Assembly: GCA_963720785.1 (NCBI GenBank)
Contig: CAVRGQ010000005.1
Coordinates: 558,001 to 622,000, forward strand
Direction: 5' to 3'
DNA from: CAVRGQ01 sp963720785
GTDB taxonomy: Bacteria > Actinomycetota > Acidimicrobiia > IMCC26256 > DASPTH01
Length of the DNA: 64,000 nucleotides
The first letter of the stretch is position 1. Each line of letters begins with the position of its first letter. A program made the translations under genes and the position numbers. Of this stretch, positions 39,410 through 48,210 are shown piece after piece. Below the pieces are notes generated by a model. The model did not search any database. It had not been told where the DNA came from and worked only from the letters and a program-made list of their open reading frames with translations.

Positions 39410-40968
39410 TTACTCCCATTCGATGGTGCCAGGTGGCTTGCTGGTGATGTCGTAGGCCACCCGGTTGATCCCGGGGACCTCGTTGATGATCCGCGACGCC
39501 ATCCGCTCGAGCACGTCGTAGGGGATGCGGGCCCAGTCGGCGGTCATCGCGTCGTCCGACGTGACCGCACGGATCACGACCGGGTACTCGTAGGTGCGGC
39601 CGTCGCCCATCACGCCGACGGTGCGCACCGCGGGCAGCACGGCGAAGCTCTGCCAGATCTCGCGGTACAGGCCGGCGCGGCGGATCTCCTCCACCACGAT
39701 GTGGTCGGCTTCACGGAGGATCGCCAGGCGCTCCTCGGTGATGGTGCCGATGATGCGCACGGCCAACCCCGGGCCGGGAAACGGCTGGCGCCACACGATC
39801 TCCTCGGGGAGACCGAGCTCCTCGCCGACCGCGCGCACTTCGTCCTTGAACAGGTTGCGCAGCGGCTCGACGAGCTCGAAGTTCATGTCTTCGGGCAGGC
39901 CACCCACGTTGTGGTGCGACTTGATGTTCGCGTTGTCGCCGCCACCCGACTCCACGATGTCGGGGTAGAGCGTGCCCTGCACGAGGAAGCGCGCGTCGCT
40001 GAGCTCGGCCGCGGTTTCCTCGAAGACGCGGATGAAGGTTTCGCCGATGATCTTGCGCTTGCGCTCCGGGTCGGTGACGTCGGTGAGCGCACCGAGGAAG
40101 CGGTCGGCGGCCTTCACGTGGATGAGGTCGACGTGGAACTGGCGGCGGAACGTCTCCTCCACCTGCTCGGCCTCGTCCTTGCGCATCATGCCGTGGTCGA
40201 CGAACACGCAGGTGAGCTGGTCGCCCACCGCCTTGTGCACCAGCGCGGCGGCGACCGCGGAGTCGACGCCACCCGACAGGCCGCAGATCACGTGCCCCGA
40301 GCCGACCTGCGCGCGGATCTCGTCGATCGCGTGCTCGATGATCGACACGTTCGTCCACGTGGGGCGGCAGTCGGCGACATCGAAGAGGAAGCGCTCGATG
40401 ACCTCCTGGCCGTGCTCGGTGTGCACCACCTCGGGGTGGAACTGCACGCCGTAGACCGCGCGCTCCTTGCACTCCAGCGCGGCGATCGGCGCGCCGGGGG
40501 TGGACGCGGTGACGACGAAGCCCTCCGGCACACGGCTGATCGCGTCGCCGTGGCTCATCCACACGTTGGCGTTCGGCGCGAAGTCGGTGAGCAGCACGCT
40601 CGAGAGCGACGCGTCGCGCGCGCCATCTCGGTGCGGCCGTACTCGCCGCCGCCGGTGCGCTGCACCTCGCCACCGAGCTGCTGCGCCACGAGCTGCGCGC
40701 CGTAACAGATGCCGAGGATCGGGACGCCGGCCTCGTAGATCGCCGGGTCGACCGAGGGCGCGTTGTCGACGTGCACCGACGCGGGACCGCCGGAGAAGAT
40801 GATGCCCTTCGGCTTCTTCGCCAGCATCTCCGCGACCGGCATCGAGCGCGGCACGATCTCGGAGAAGACCCGCGCTTCACGCACGCGACGTGCGATCAGC
40901 TGTGCGTACTGGGCCCCGAAGTCGACGACGAGGACGAGGTCGTGCGGGTCGAGGTCAGGGACACTCAC
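39410..40968 (-). CDS. guaA: GMP synthase (glutamine-hydrolysing) (one frame break near 40618)
   Basis: About 519 residues after restoring one base. N-terminal amidotransferase: VVDFGAQYAQLIARRVRE, FSGGPASVH, nucleophile GICYGAQLVAQQLGG, and after the break VWMSHGDAI and GVQFHPEVVHTEHG. ATP-pyrophosphatase: CGLSGGVDSAVAAALVH, then GTLYPDIVESGG and KSHHNVGGLPEDM; the end is KPPGTIEWE. It aminates XMP to GMP. The break sits in the alternating tract TCGCGCGCGCC, one base short. GTG 40966-40968 starts 9 bp after the guaB3 stop. An essential gene, so the break is almost certainly an error. Confidence 0.95.
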
Positions 40969-40977
40969 CGCTGCGGG

Positions 40978-42139
40978 TCACCGCCCCATGCCGACGTGCT
41001 GCGAGCGCTGGAGGACCTTGCCCTCGGTCTGCAACGACGGGGCGACCATGACCTCGGCCTTCTGGAACTCCTTCAGCGTCTGGTAGCCGGTGGTGGCCAT
41101 CGACGTGCGGAGTGCCCCGAAGAGGTTGAGCGTGCCGTCGTTCTCGTGCGCCGGGCCGATCATGATCTCCGCGAGCGTGCCGCGACCGCCCGGCGTGCAC
41201 GCGTGCACCGCGGGGCAGCGTCGGATGGAAGGTCGCCATGCCCCAGTGGTACCCGCGGCCCGGCGCCTCGTGGGCGGCGGCGAGCGGCGAACCGATCATC
41301 ACCGCGTCGGCACCACAGGCGATCGCCTTGGCGATGTCGCCACCGGTGCGCATGCCGCCGTCGGCGATGACGTGCACGTACACGCCGGTCTCGTCGAGGT
41401 GACGGATCCGCGCGCCCGCGGCGTCGGCGATGGCGGTGGCCTGCGGCACACCGATGCCGAGCACGCCGCGGCTGGTGCAGGCGTGGCCGGGGCCGACGCC
41501 CACGAGCACGCCGACGGCGCCGGTGCGCATGAGGTGCAGCGCGGTGGAGTACGACGCGCAGCCACCGACGATCACCGGGATGTCGATCTCGCGGATGAAC
41601 TTCTTCAGGTTGAGCGGCTCGACCGTCTTCGAGACGTGCTCGGCCGACACGACCGTGCCCTGGATCACGAGGATGTCGAGCTCGGCCTCGAGCACGTACT
41701 TCGCGTACTGCTCGACGCGCTGCGGCGTGAGCGACGCGACCGACGTGACCCCGCCCTCGTTGATCTCACGAATGCGCGGGACGATCAGCTCGGGCTTGAT
41801 CGGCTCCTGGTAGATCTCCTGCATCCGCCGCGTCGCCTTCTCGGGCGGCGTTTCGGCGATCTCCGCAAGGACCGACTCGGGGTCCTCGTAGCGGGTCCAG
41901 AGACCTTCGAGGTTGAGGCAACCGGCCCCACCGAGGCGACCCATCGCGATCGCGGTCGCGGGCGACACGACGCCGTCCATCGCGGAACCGATGACCGGCA
42001 GCTCGAAGCGATAGGCGTCGAGCTCCCAGGAGATGTCGATGTCCTCGGGGTCGCGGGTTCGCCTACTGGGGACGATCGCGATGTCGTCGAACCCGTACGC
42101 CCGACGACCGGACTTGCCGATCCCGATCTCGACTTCCAC
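40978..42139 (-). CDS. guaB3: GuaB3-type IMP dehydrogenase family protein (one frame break near 41203)
   Basis: About 386 residues. It begins GIGKSGRRAYGFDDIAIVPSRRTRDP, the GuaB3 signature, has no CBS domains, and carries the catalytic cysteine loop GVGPGHACTSRGVLGIG, then ADGGMRTGGDIAKAIACGADAVMIGSPLA. Past the break: GTLAEIMIGPAHENDGTLNLFGALRTSMATTGY, also GuaB3-like. GuaB3 proteins have been shown to be CBS-less IMP dehydrogenases in cyanobacteria; activity here is inferred. GTG 42137-42139 has a perfect AGGAGGT site. The break is at CACGCGTGC, consistent with a lost GC pair. Confidence 0.9.
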
Positions 42140-42173
42140 CCGTGACCTCCTGGGGGAGAGTGAAGAGATCAGG

Positions 42174-42969
42174 TTACCTCTCGGGGCCTTCCCCCGTCTC
42201 TCTCAGGCCGCCTTCCGGGGCAGGTTCTCCGCGCCAGACGTTGCCGAGCGGTGGCTCCTGCCAGTCACCGGGGCCACTGGTGCCCGTGAGGTGGGCGAGG
42301 AAGCCGGTGAGGATGCGCGCGGGTCGCGCCCCAGACCGTCTCGCCGATGAGCTCGTAGAACTGCATCGATCGTTCGTGGCCCGACGAGTCCCACGTCCAC
42401 CACTCCTCGCGGAACACCTCGTCGGAGAGGAGCTCGGAGATCGCCACGTCGAAGACGCTCGCGACCTCCCACTCGTGCGGGGTCAGGTCGGGGATGCCTT
42501 CGACCACGCCGACGAACGGCTCGATCGAGAACTGGCCGAGGACGGTGCCGAGCGGATGGAGCGCGCCGACGATCTCGACCGACGCGGGATCGAGGCCGAT
42601 CTCCTCCTGCGCCTCCCGGAGCGCGGCGTCGATCGGGGTGCCGTCGAGGGCCGGGTCGAACTTGCCGCCGGGGAAGGCGATCTGCCCGGGGTGGTTGGGC
42701 ATCGACTCGGGCCGCTTGGTGAGCACAAGACGCGCCTCGCCGTCGCGCTCGAAGAGGGCCACCAGCACCGAGCTGGCGCGCCCGCCGCCGGGCGCGAGCG
42801 GGGGCGGCGGCGGGAGGTCGGCGCAGCGGGCCCGCACGTCGGCAAGGGAGAGCTGGCGCCGCTCGGCCGGGACCTCGGCCCAGGGGGCGGCGCCACCGAC
42901 CCGCGTGCGCGGCGGTCGCGGGATGTGCTGGCGCCCGCCGCGCTGGCGGCGTGCGCTCGGTTCGGTCAT
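42174..42969 (-). CDS. NUDIX hydrolase, CoA-pyrophosphatase-like (one frame break near 42327)
   Basis: About 264 residues. The Nudix box is GGKFDPALDGTPIDAALREAQEEIGL (G at the start, REAQEE core), preceded by RPESMPNHPGQIAFPG, the CoA diphosphatase (NudL) signature. A Pro-rich N-terminal segment is extra. Near the C-terminus FYELIGETVWGAT is followed by a break at GCGCGCGGGTCG; the correct continuation ARILTGFLAHLTG runs to TAA at 42174. It would hydrolyse CoA or related nucleotides. It lies 34 bp before guaB3. Confidence 0.85.
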
Positions 42970-42982
42970 CGGGGTTCGGCGA

Positions 42983-43378
42983 TCACGCGCCGATCACCTC
43001 GATGTGACACCGTGGTCCGGACGCCCGTGCCAGCCGGGCATCGCCCGTGAGCAGCGTCGCCTCGAGCGCCTCGGCCAGCGCCACGTAGAGCGCGTCCCAG
43101 GATCGGACGCTGGCGCGCAACTCCCAGGCCCGCGCAAGCAGCGGACGGTGACCGACCCGCTCCCCGGGCCAATCGGCCAACTCGCTCACCGCGAGGGACG
43201 CCGCGGTCTCGTCGAGGCCACCAAGGAGATACTCGCGGCGGACGATGCCGAGCACCTCCGCATCGACCAGGTGGGGCGCACTGTGGTCCGGGTCCTGCTC
43301 CCAGCGGGTTCGGACCGTTTCGGCGAGGCCGGTGCCGGCGACGACCTCGAAGAGGCATGAAGCGTCAATCACCAGCAT
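42983..43378 (-). CDS. vapC: PIN-domain toxin of a VapBC pair
   Basis: 131 residues. PIN ribonuclease pattern: MLVIDASCLFEVV (first acidic residue), HLVDAEVLGIVRREYL (second, E), SVRSWDALYVALAEAL (third, D) and ATLLTGDARLARA (fourth). VapC toxins cleave tRNA or rRNA in the absence of antitoxin. ATG 43376-43378 lies inside the end of vapB (14-bp overlap), as usual for such modules. Confidence 0.9.
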   Translation of the reverse strand: MLVIDASCLFEVVAGTGLAETVRTRWEQDPDHSAPHLVDAEVLGIVRREYLLGGLDETAASLAVSELADWPGERVGHRPLLARAWELRASVRSWDALYVALAEALEATLLTGDARLARASGPRCHIEVIGA

Positions 43379-43610
43379 CGGGCCACGGCCCCCGCTGTTC
43401 GTCGAGCGCCGCCAACACCTCGGCGCGGGTGATGCCGGACGAATGACGACGGGTGCGTTCGAGCCACTCCGCCATCGACGGGCGCGACGCAAGCCGTGTC
43501 GCTTCACGGCGGAGCAGTTCGGGAACGGTGATGTCGGACTCCGCCGCTCGTCGGACGAGTGCGGCGTAGACGTCGTCGTCAAGATCGCGGATCTGGATCG
43601 TCTTGGGCAC
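43365..43610 (-). CDS. vapB: VapB-type antitoxin with ribbon-helix-helix N-terminus
   Basis: 81 residues. KTIQIRDLDDDVYAALVRRAAESDITVPELLRREATRLA is a ribbon-helix-helix DNA-binding domain (FitA/VapB type); the C-terminal half (SMAEWLERTRRHSSG, ITRAEVLAALDEQRG) should wrap VapC. GTG 43608-43610 lies 6 nt after a TACGAT box. The palindromic operator at 43621-43660 covers that promoter, so the pair is autoregulated. Confidence 0.9.
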   Translation of the reverse strand: MPKTIQIRDLDDDVYAALVRRAAESDITVPELLRREATRLASRPSMAEWLERTRRHSSGITRAEVLAALDEQRGPWPDAGD

Positions 43611-43616
43611 AGGGCC

Positions 43617-43622
43617 ATCGTA
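43617..43622 (-). promoter_or_regulatory. -10 box of leaderless vapBC transcript
   Basis: Minus-strand TACGAT, six bases, then GTG 43608-43610. It touches the vapBC operator. Confidence 0.5.
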
Positions 43623-43660
43623 CATGCATGAATGCATGACGTCATGCGTTCCTGCATGTC
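43621..43660. promoter_or_regulatory. vapBC operator, nested palindromes
   Basis: A perfect 14-bp palindrome GCATGACGTCATGC (43634-43647) is flanked by ACATGCA (43622-43628) and its complement TGCATGT (43653-43659). Repeated TGCATG half-sites fit cooperative binding by a ribbon-helix-helix VapB. It lies just upstream of the vapB -10 box. Confidence 0.75.
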
Positions 43661-43684
43661 ACCTGCTCGCCGACAACGAAGAAA

Positions 43685-43719
43685 GGCCCGGGGCGGTGCG
43701 TGTGCACCGGCCCCGGGCC
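43685..43719 (-). terminator. groES terminator hairpin
   Basis: GGCCCGGGGC-GGTGC ... GCACC-G-GCCCCGGGCC, a strong GC stem with a 2-3 nt loop 21 bp past the groES stop. There is no long U-tract after it on the minus strand, only GCCTTTCTTC. It implies groES is transcribed alone. Confidence 0.75.
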
Positions 43720-43739
43720 CTTCTGCAGCAAGGGTGTTG

Positions 43740-44051
43740 CTACTTCTTCTTCCCGCCGGTCACGAGCTTGGCGAGAACGTCACGGCTCGAGAGGACCAGG
43801 AGGTCCTCGCCGTCGACGGCGATCTCGGTGCCGCCGTACTTCGAGTAGAGGACGACGTCGCCGACGGCGAGGTCGACGGGGATCAGCTCGCCGGCGTCGG
43901 AGCGACGGCCGGGGCCCACGGCGAGGACTTCGCCCTGCTGGGGCTTCTCCTTGGCCGTGTCGGGGATGACGAGACCGCTGACGGTGGTCTCCTCGGCCTG
44001 ACCCGGGCGAACGACGATGCGATCCTCGAGCGGTTGCAGACTGCTGGCCAT
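43740..44051 (-). CDS. groES: co-chaperonin GroES
   Basis: 103 residues. LQPLEDRIVVRPGQAEETT, GLVIPDTAKEKPQQGEVLAVGPG (the mobile-loop region and the GEV.AVGPG motif), DVVLYSKYGGTEI and a Lys-rich end. It caps GroEL during protein folding. ATG 44049-44051 has AGGAGG 9 nt upstream; a CIRCE operator lies 43 bp upstream of the start. groEL does not follow: a strong terminator and vapBC come next. Confidence 0.97.
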   Translation of the reverse strand: MASSLQPLEDRIVVRPGQAEETTVSGLVIPDTAKEKPQQGEVLAVGPGRRSDAGELIPVDLAVGDVVLYSKYGGTEIAVDGEDLLVLSSRDVLAKLVTGGKKK

Positions 44052-44094
44052 GTGTGCTGTGCCTCCTGGGAAGCAGATGTGGGTACGGCGATCG

Positions 44095-44121
44095 TTAGCA
44101 CTCGGGGAAAGGGAGTGCTAA
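44095..44121. promoter_or_regulatory. CIRCE element (HrcA operator) of groES
   Basis: TTAGCACTC (44095-44103), nine bases, GAGTGCTAA (44113-44121): an exact match to the CIRCE consensus. A TACCTT box lies just upstream on the minus strand, so HrcA binding would block transcription of groES except under heat shock. The remaining 44122-44215 is GC-rich with GGCCCGGGCC-type hairpins that may terminate the upstream gene. Confidence 0.97.
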
Positions 44122-44215
44122 CCCAAGGTACCAGTCGCGATTCCGCCCGAGCAAGCCTGGGCCGGATCCCCGCCCCCGGGCCGACCCCGGCTCGACCCCG
44201 GCCGGCCCGGGCCGA

Positions 44216-45376
44216 TCAGGCGGCGGCGATGCGGAAGATGCCGTCCGACAGGGAGAGCGCGAACAGCGTGCCGCCGTTCGACTGGCCGAAGCCCGAGATC
44301 GCCGAGCCCTCGGCGCCCACCTCGCGCATGGTGACCCCCTGCCGGGGATCCCCGGTGAGGACGCGGATCGTGCCGTCGCAGTTGTCGGTGTACAGGTAGT
44401 CGCCGGCGAGGGCGGGACTGCCCTTGCCCCGGTACACGAACCCGCCGATGACCGAGCACGCTCCCGTGCCGTGGGAGATCTCGTACACGGGCTCGGTGAG
44501 GCCGGCGGTGGCGCCGTCACGGAAGTCGTGCGCGGCCTCGCGGAGGTTCCAGCCGAAGTTCAGGCCCTTCCCCGCATCACGCCCGTTGGTCGCCGGCGCG
44601 AAGTCGACCTCCTCGTATGCGTTCTGGCCGACATCGCCGATCCAGAGGTCGCCGGTGTCCCGGTCGAACGAGAAACGCCACGGATTGCGCAGGCCGTACG
44701 CCCAGATCTCCGGGCGCGCGCCCGCCTCGTCGACGAACGGGTTGTCCACGGGCACGGCGTACGGCTTCCCGCCCGGCGTGGTCGACGGCGCGATGCGCAG
44801 GATCTTCCCGAGGAGCGTCGCGCGCGACTGGCCGTTGCCCCCGCTCTTGTGTCCGTCGCCCACGTCGCCGGCGCCACCGCCGTCGCCCATGCCGATGTAG
44901 AGGTACCCATCGGGACCGAACGCCAGTTGCCCCCCGTTGTGGTTCGGCTGCGGCTGGTCGATCGTGAGGATCGTGCGACGCGACCACGCGTCCGCGTTGC
45001 GGCCCGCCATCGCGAACTGGTCGATCTGCGTGTCGCCGTCGCGGTCCGTGGAATCGAGGTACAGCCACTTGCCGTCGGGCGAGAACGCGATGCCGAGCAG
45101 TCCCTGCTCACCACCGCTCGGGGTGACGGAGTCGCTGATGTCGACGACCGGCTCCTGGAGGACCTCACCGTCGCGCAGCGCGCGCACCACCCCCCGGTGC
45201 TCGATGACGTACAGCGTGCGCGTCCCGGGCCGCGCCGCCATCGCGGTGACTTCGGTGAGATCCGCGACCTTCACCAGTCGCAGTCGCGGTGCGTCCGACT
45301 GCTGCGCGGCGACGGGAGCACTCGCGACCGTCGCGAGACCGAAGGTCACCAGGATGCCTGCCACGACCCGCCGCAT
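44216..45376 (-). CDS. secreted PQQ-type sugar dehydrogenase-like beta-propeller
   Basis: 386 residues. Signal peptide MRRVVAGILVTFGLATVASAPVAA, then the glucose/sorbosone dehydrogenase propeller: GEQGLLGIAFSPD, QPQPNHNGGQLAFGPDGYLYIGMGDGGGAGD (catalytic His region), LLGKILRI, GLRNPWRFSFD, IGDVGQNAYEEV and GKGLNFGWN. Related Asd/Gdh proteins oxidise sugars with PQQ, but many bacterial members have unknown substrates. Extracytoplasmic. It ends 95 bp before CIRCE and starts 44 bp from the tsaD stop, in the middle of the conserved tsa-groES region. Confidence 0.85.
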   Translation of the reverse strand: MRRVVAGILVTFGLATVASAPVAAQQSDAPRLRLVKVADLTEVTAMAARPGTRTLYVIEHRGVVRALRDGEVLQEPVVDISDSVTPSGGEQGLLGIAFSPDGKWLYLDSTDRDGDTQIDQFAMAGRNADAWSRRTILTIDQPQPNHNGGQLAFGPDGYLYIGMGDGGGAGDVGDGHKSGGNGQSRATLLGKILRIAPSTTPGGKPYAVPVDNPFVDEAGARPEIWAYGLRNPWRFSFDRDTGDLWIGDVGQNAYEEVDFAPATNGRDAGKGLNFGWNLREAAHDFRDGATAGLTEPVYEISHGTGACSVIGGFVYRGKGSPALAGDYLYTDNCDGTIRVLTGDPRQGVTMREVGAEGSAISGFGQSNGGTLFALSLSDGIFRIAAA

Positions 45377-45419
45377 GGCCTCCGCACCGTAGCGGCGGGT
45401 CGGGCCGCGAGAGACGCGG

Positions 45420-46406
45420 TCAGTCGAGGCGGAGATTGGGGTCGGCGCCGGCGTTCAACGGGGTGGGGCCGTCGGACTGGAGGCGCCACCAGGCGGTGGC
45501 GGCGATCATGGCCCCGTTGTCGGTGCACAGCGCCATGGGCGGGAGGAAGGCCCGGCGGCCGCTCGCCTCGGCTGCCTCAGCCACCCGCTCCCGCAGCCGG
45601 GAGTTCGCGGCCACACCGCCGCCGATGGCGAGCACCGGCGCGCCCGCCTCGTCGGCCGCGGCGAGCAGCTTGGTGACGAGCTGGTCCACCACCGCCTCCT
45701 GGAACGACGCGGCGATGTCGGGCACCGTGAACTCGGGATTGCGCCGGGTGTGGTTCACCACGGCGGTCTTCAGCCCCGCGAACGAGAAGTCGAGCTCGCC
45801 GGGCATCGCCGCGGGAAGCGCACCGCCTTCGGGTCGCCCTCGCGCGCGAGCTTGTCGATCACCGGACCACCGGGGTAGCCGAGGCCGAGATGGCGGGCCA
45901 CCTTGTCGAACGCCTCGCCCGCGGCGTCGTCGACGGTCTGGCCGACCACGTGGTAGCGGCCGTGGCCCTCCATGATCACGATCATCGTGTGCCCGCCCGA
46001 CACGATCAGCGTGGCGAGCGGCGGCTCCAGCGTCGGGTCCTCGAGCCACGCGGCGTAGAGGTGCGCCTCCAGGTGGTTCACGCCGACGTACGGCAGGTTC
46101 GCGGTGAGCGCCAGCGCCTTGGCCGCGCTCGACGCCCACGAGCAGCGCGCCGGCGAGGCCGGGCCCGTGACACGCGGCGACCGCGTCGAGTTCGCGCAGC
46201 TCCACGCCGGCTTCGACGAGCGCGTCGGCGATCACCGAGGTGATGAGCTCCACGTGCGCGCGCGACGCGACCTCGGGTACCACGCCGCCGAAGCGCGCGT
46301 GCAGGTCGACCTGGCTCGACACGACCGACGAGTGCACGTAGCGCCCGTCCTCCACGACAGCGGCCGCGGTCTCGTCGCACGACGTCTCGATCCCGAGGAT
46401 GCGCAT
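45420..46406 (-). CDS. tsaD: t6A tRNA threonylcarbamoyltransferase TsaD (two frame breaks)
   Basis: About 328 residues after two corrections. MRILGIETSCDETAAAVVEDG, GGVVPEVASRAHVE and CHGPGLAGALLVGV, then a break near 46131; NHLEAHLYAAWL, LIVSGGHTMIV, AAGEAFDKVARHLGLGYPGGP follow, then a second break near 45811; MPGELDFSFAGLKTAV, GGGVAANSRLR and CTDNGAMIAATA finish. The HxxEAH metal ligands and ASKH-fold ATP motifs are present. It transfers threonylcarbamoyl to A37 of ANN-decoding tRNAs. The two shifts are of opposite sign and both lie in CG-rich tracts (CCGCGCTCG, CCGCGGG). Essential, so errors are likely. Confidence 0.94.
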   Translation of the reverse strand: MRILGIETSCDETAAAVVEDGRYVHSSVVSSQVDLHARFGGVVPEVASRAHVELITSVIADALVEAGVELRELDAVAACHGPGLAGALLVGVERGQGAGAHREPAVRRREPPGGAPLRRVARGPDAGAAARHADRVGRAHDDRDHGGPRPLPRGRPDRRRRRGRGVRQGGPPSRPRLPRWSGDRQARARGRPEGGALPAAMPGELDFSFAGLKTAVVNHTRRNPEFTVPDIAASFQEAVVDQLVTKLLAAADEAGAPVLAIGGGVAANSRLRERVAEAAEASGRRAFLPPMALCTDNGAMIAATAWWRLQSDGPTPLNAGADPNLRLD

Positions 46407-46434
46407 CAGTGACCAGCCTTCACAGTCCACCCCA

Positions 46435-46992
46435 TCACAGGCCCCCGCTGTCGACGACGATCGTCTCGCCCGGGATGGTGCGCTCGATCGACTCGAGCAA
46501 CTGCTCGTACTCGGGCTGGTCGATCTCGTGCACCCACATCACCAACGCGTCCTCGTTGATCTCCTGGTAGTAGTTCTTGCGCACGCCGACGGGCCCGAAC
46601 CCGAAGCGCCGGTAGAGATCCTGTGCGCCCTTGTTCGACATGCGCACCTCGAGCGTGAGTGCCGTGGCGCCCATCCGCACCGACTCGCGCGCGAGCTGCA
46701 GCATGAGGCGGGTGCCGATCTTCTCGCGGTGGCGCGCCGGGTCGACCGCGATCGTGGTCACGTGCGACTCGTCGAGCGTCACCATGATCCCCGCATAGCC
46801 CACGAGATGACGCCCGATCCTGGCGACGACGTACGAGCGCGACGACTTCAGCGCGAGCTCCGAGTGGAACAGCGCCGCGCTCCACGGCCGCGGGTACACC
46901 TGCTGTTCGATGCGCAGCACCGCCTTGAGGTGCTTGCGGCGCATCGGCTCGATCTTCACCGTGAGCGCGGGCGCGTCGGCTTCCTTCACCAT
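46435..46992 (-). CDS. rimI: ribosomal protein N-acetyltransferase-like GNAT protein
   Basis: 185 residues. GNAT core: MRRKHLKAVLRIEQQVYPRPWS (RimI start), VGYAGIMV, ESHVTTIAVDPARHREKIGTRLML with the acetyl-CoA loop, ALTLEVRMSNKGAQDLYRRFGF and VRKNYY. In this gene order (tsaB-rimI-tsaD) it is the RimI/TsaD-linked acetylase of ribosomal S18 or other N-termini. A C-terminal extension of about 30 residues (QPEYEQLLESIERTIPG) is extra. ATG 46990-46992 is the first in-frame start. Confidence 0.9.
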   Translation of the reverse strand: MVKEADAPALTVKIEPMRRKHLKAVLRIEQQVYPRPWSAALFHSELALKSSRSYVVARIGRHLVGYAGIMVTLDESHVTTIAVDPARHREKIGTRLMLQLARESVRMGATALTLEVRMSNKGAQDLYRRFGFGPVGVRKNYYQEINEDALVMWVHEIDQPEYEQLLESIERTIPGETIVVDSGGL

Positions 46993-47020
46993 CTCGTGAC
47001 CATCGAGCTCGTCACCATCG

Positions 47021-47716
47021 CTACAGCCCCCGCCGATCCCACTCGATCTCCGCGTCGCTCTGGCGCAGATACAGCGGGTGGACGTCCCACGGCTGCTCGA
47101 ACTCCTCGCGTTCCATGCGCGCGCTGGCGAGCTCCACCAACGCGGCGATACTCGGGGCGGAGTGCTCGGCCCCCGCCGTCTCCGCGTGCTCGAGCTCGGC
47201 GAACGCGTCGCGGAAGCGGGCGACGCCGTCACCGGCGAGCAGGATCGGCCCGGTGTAGGTCTCGAGGTCGGCGACCAGCTCGGCGGGAGTGCTGACGCTG
47301 TAGTCCCAGGCGCGTTGCACGCCGCCGGGCACCGAGTGGTACCCCGCGTGGAACACCTCCTTGCGGCGGGCGTCGAGCACGGCGACGATCAGCCGGCTCG
47401 TGTGCCGCAACGGGTACGCGACGAGGTCGAGCGTGGGGATGGCGACCACCGGGATGCGCAGCGCCTGCGCCATGACCTTCGCGGTGGTCACGCCGACGCG
47501 CAGGCCGGTGAACAGGCCGGGGCCGATCCCCACTGCGATCGCGGCGAGCTGGTCCTGGTGCACGCCGGTCTCGCGCAGCAGGTACTCGATCGCCGGGGCG
47601 AGCTGTTCGGCGTGGCGGCGACCACCCGCGAGCTGCACCGCGCCGAGCACTGCGCCGTCGCGGCCGATGGCCACGCTCACCTGTTCGGTGGCGGTGTCGA
47701 GGGCGAGGAGCAGCAT
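47021..47716 (-). CDS. tsaB: t6A synthesis partner TsaB
   Basis: 231 residues. ASKH-fold paralogue of TsaD: LLLALDTATEQVSVAIG, HAEQLAPAIEYLL, AVGIGPGLFTGLRVGVTTAKVMAQAL, VVAIPTLDLVA and VLDARRKEVFHAGY. It bridges TsaD and TsaE in the threonylcarbamoyl transferase complex. Its ATG overlaps the tsaE stop (ATGA). Confidence 0.95.
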   Translation of the reverse strand: MLLLALDTATEQVSVAIGRDGAVLGAVQLAGGRRHAEQLAPAIEYLLRETGVHQDQLAAIAVGIGPGLFTGLRVGVTTAKVMAQALRIPVVAIPTLDLVAYPLRHTSRLIVAVLDARRKEVFHAGYHSVPGGVQRAWDYSVSTPAELVADLETYTGPILLAGDGVARFRDAFAELEHAETAGAEHSAPSIAALVELASARMEREEFEQPWDVHPLYLRQSDAEIEWDRRGL

Positions 47717-48210
47717 CAGCCGTCCTCGCCCGGAGCGCAGTCGTCGGCGAGCGCGACGATGGCGGCGCGGCGCGGCGCCCAGGAGGCACCGGCGCAGTCG
47801 ATGGTGAACACGCGGTCGTCGTCGCCGTCGCCGAACTCGATGCGGATGTCGAGCCGGTCACCGGGCAGCGCCGCGCTCACCTTGTCGCCCCACTCCACAA
47901 CCGTGATCGCCTCCTCACCGAGGAGGTCGTCGAAGCCGAGATCGTGCAGCTCCTGCACGTGGTCGAGGCGGTACACGTCGACGTGCACGAGTGGGATGCG
48001 CGCCGCGTACTCGCGCACGATCGTGAACGTGGGCGACGCCACCCGTTCCTCGATGCCCAACGCGAGCGCGACGCCCTTCGTGAAGGCCGTCTTGCCCGCG
48101 CCCATCTCCCCTGCGAGCACGATCACGTCGCCGGGCTGGAGGAGCGCGCCGAGTTGCTGCGCGAACGCGCGCGTCTCCTCGGGCGAACGGGTGGCGAGGG
48201 TGCAGGTCAC
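47716..48210 (-). CDS. tsaE: t6A synthesis ATPase TsaE
   Basis: 164 residues. Walker A GEMGAGKTAFTKG, switch SPTFTIVREY, then HVDVYRLDHVQELHDLGFDDLL and TVVEWGDKV, all characteristic. It hydrolyses ATP to reset the TsaBD complex. GTG 48208-48210 overlaps the stop of the uracil-DNA glycosylase gene (GTGA). Confidence 0.95.
   Translation of the reverse strand: MTCTLATRSPEETRAFAQQLGALLQPGDVIVLAGEMGAGKTAFTKGVALALGIEERVASPTFTIVREYAARIPLVHVDVYRLDHVQELHDLGFDDLLGEEAITVVEWGDKVSAALPGDRLDIRIEFGDGDDDRVFTIDCAGASWAPRRAAIVALADDCAPGEDG

Noticed and set aside
42983..44051. Mobile element carrying vapBC next to groES
   Set aside because: No transposase, integrase, terminal repeats or target duplication is visible; gene loss or simple module gain is enough.
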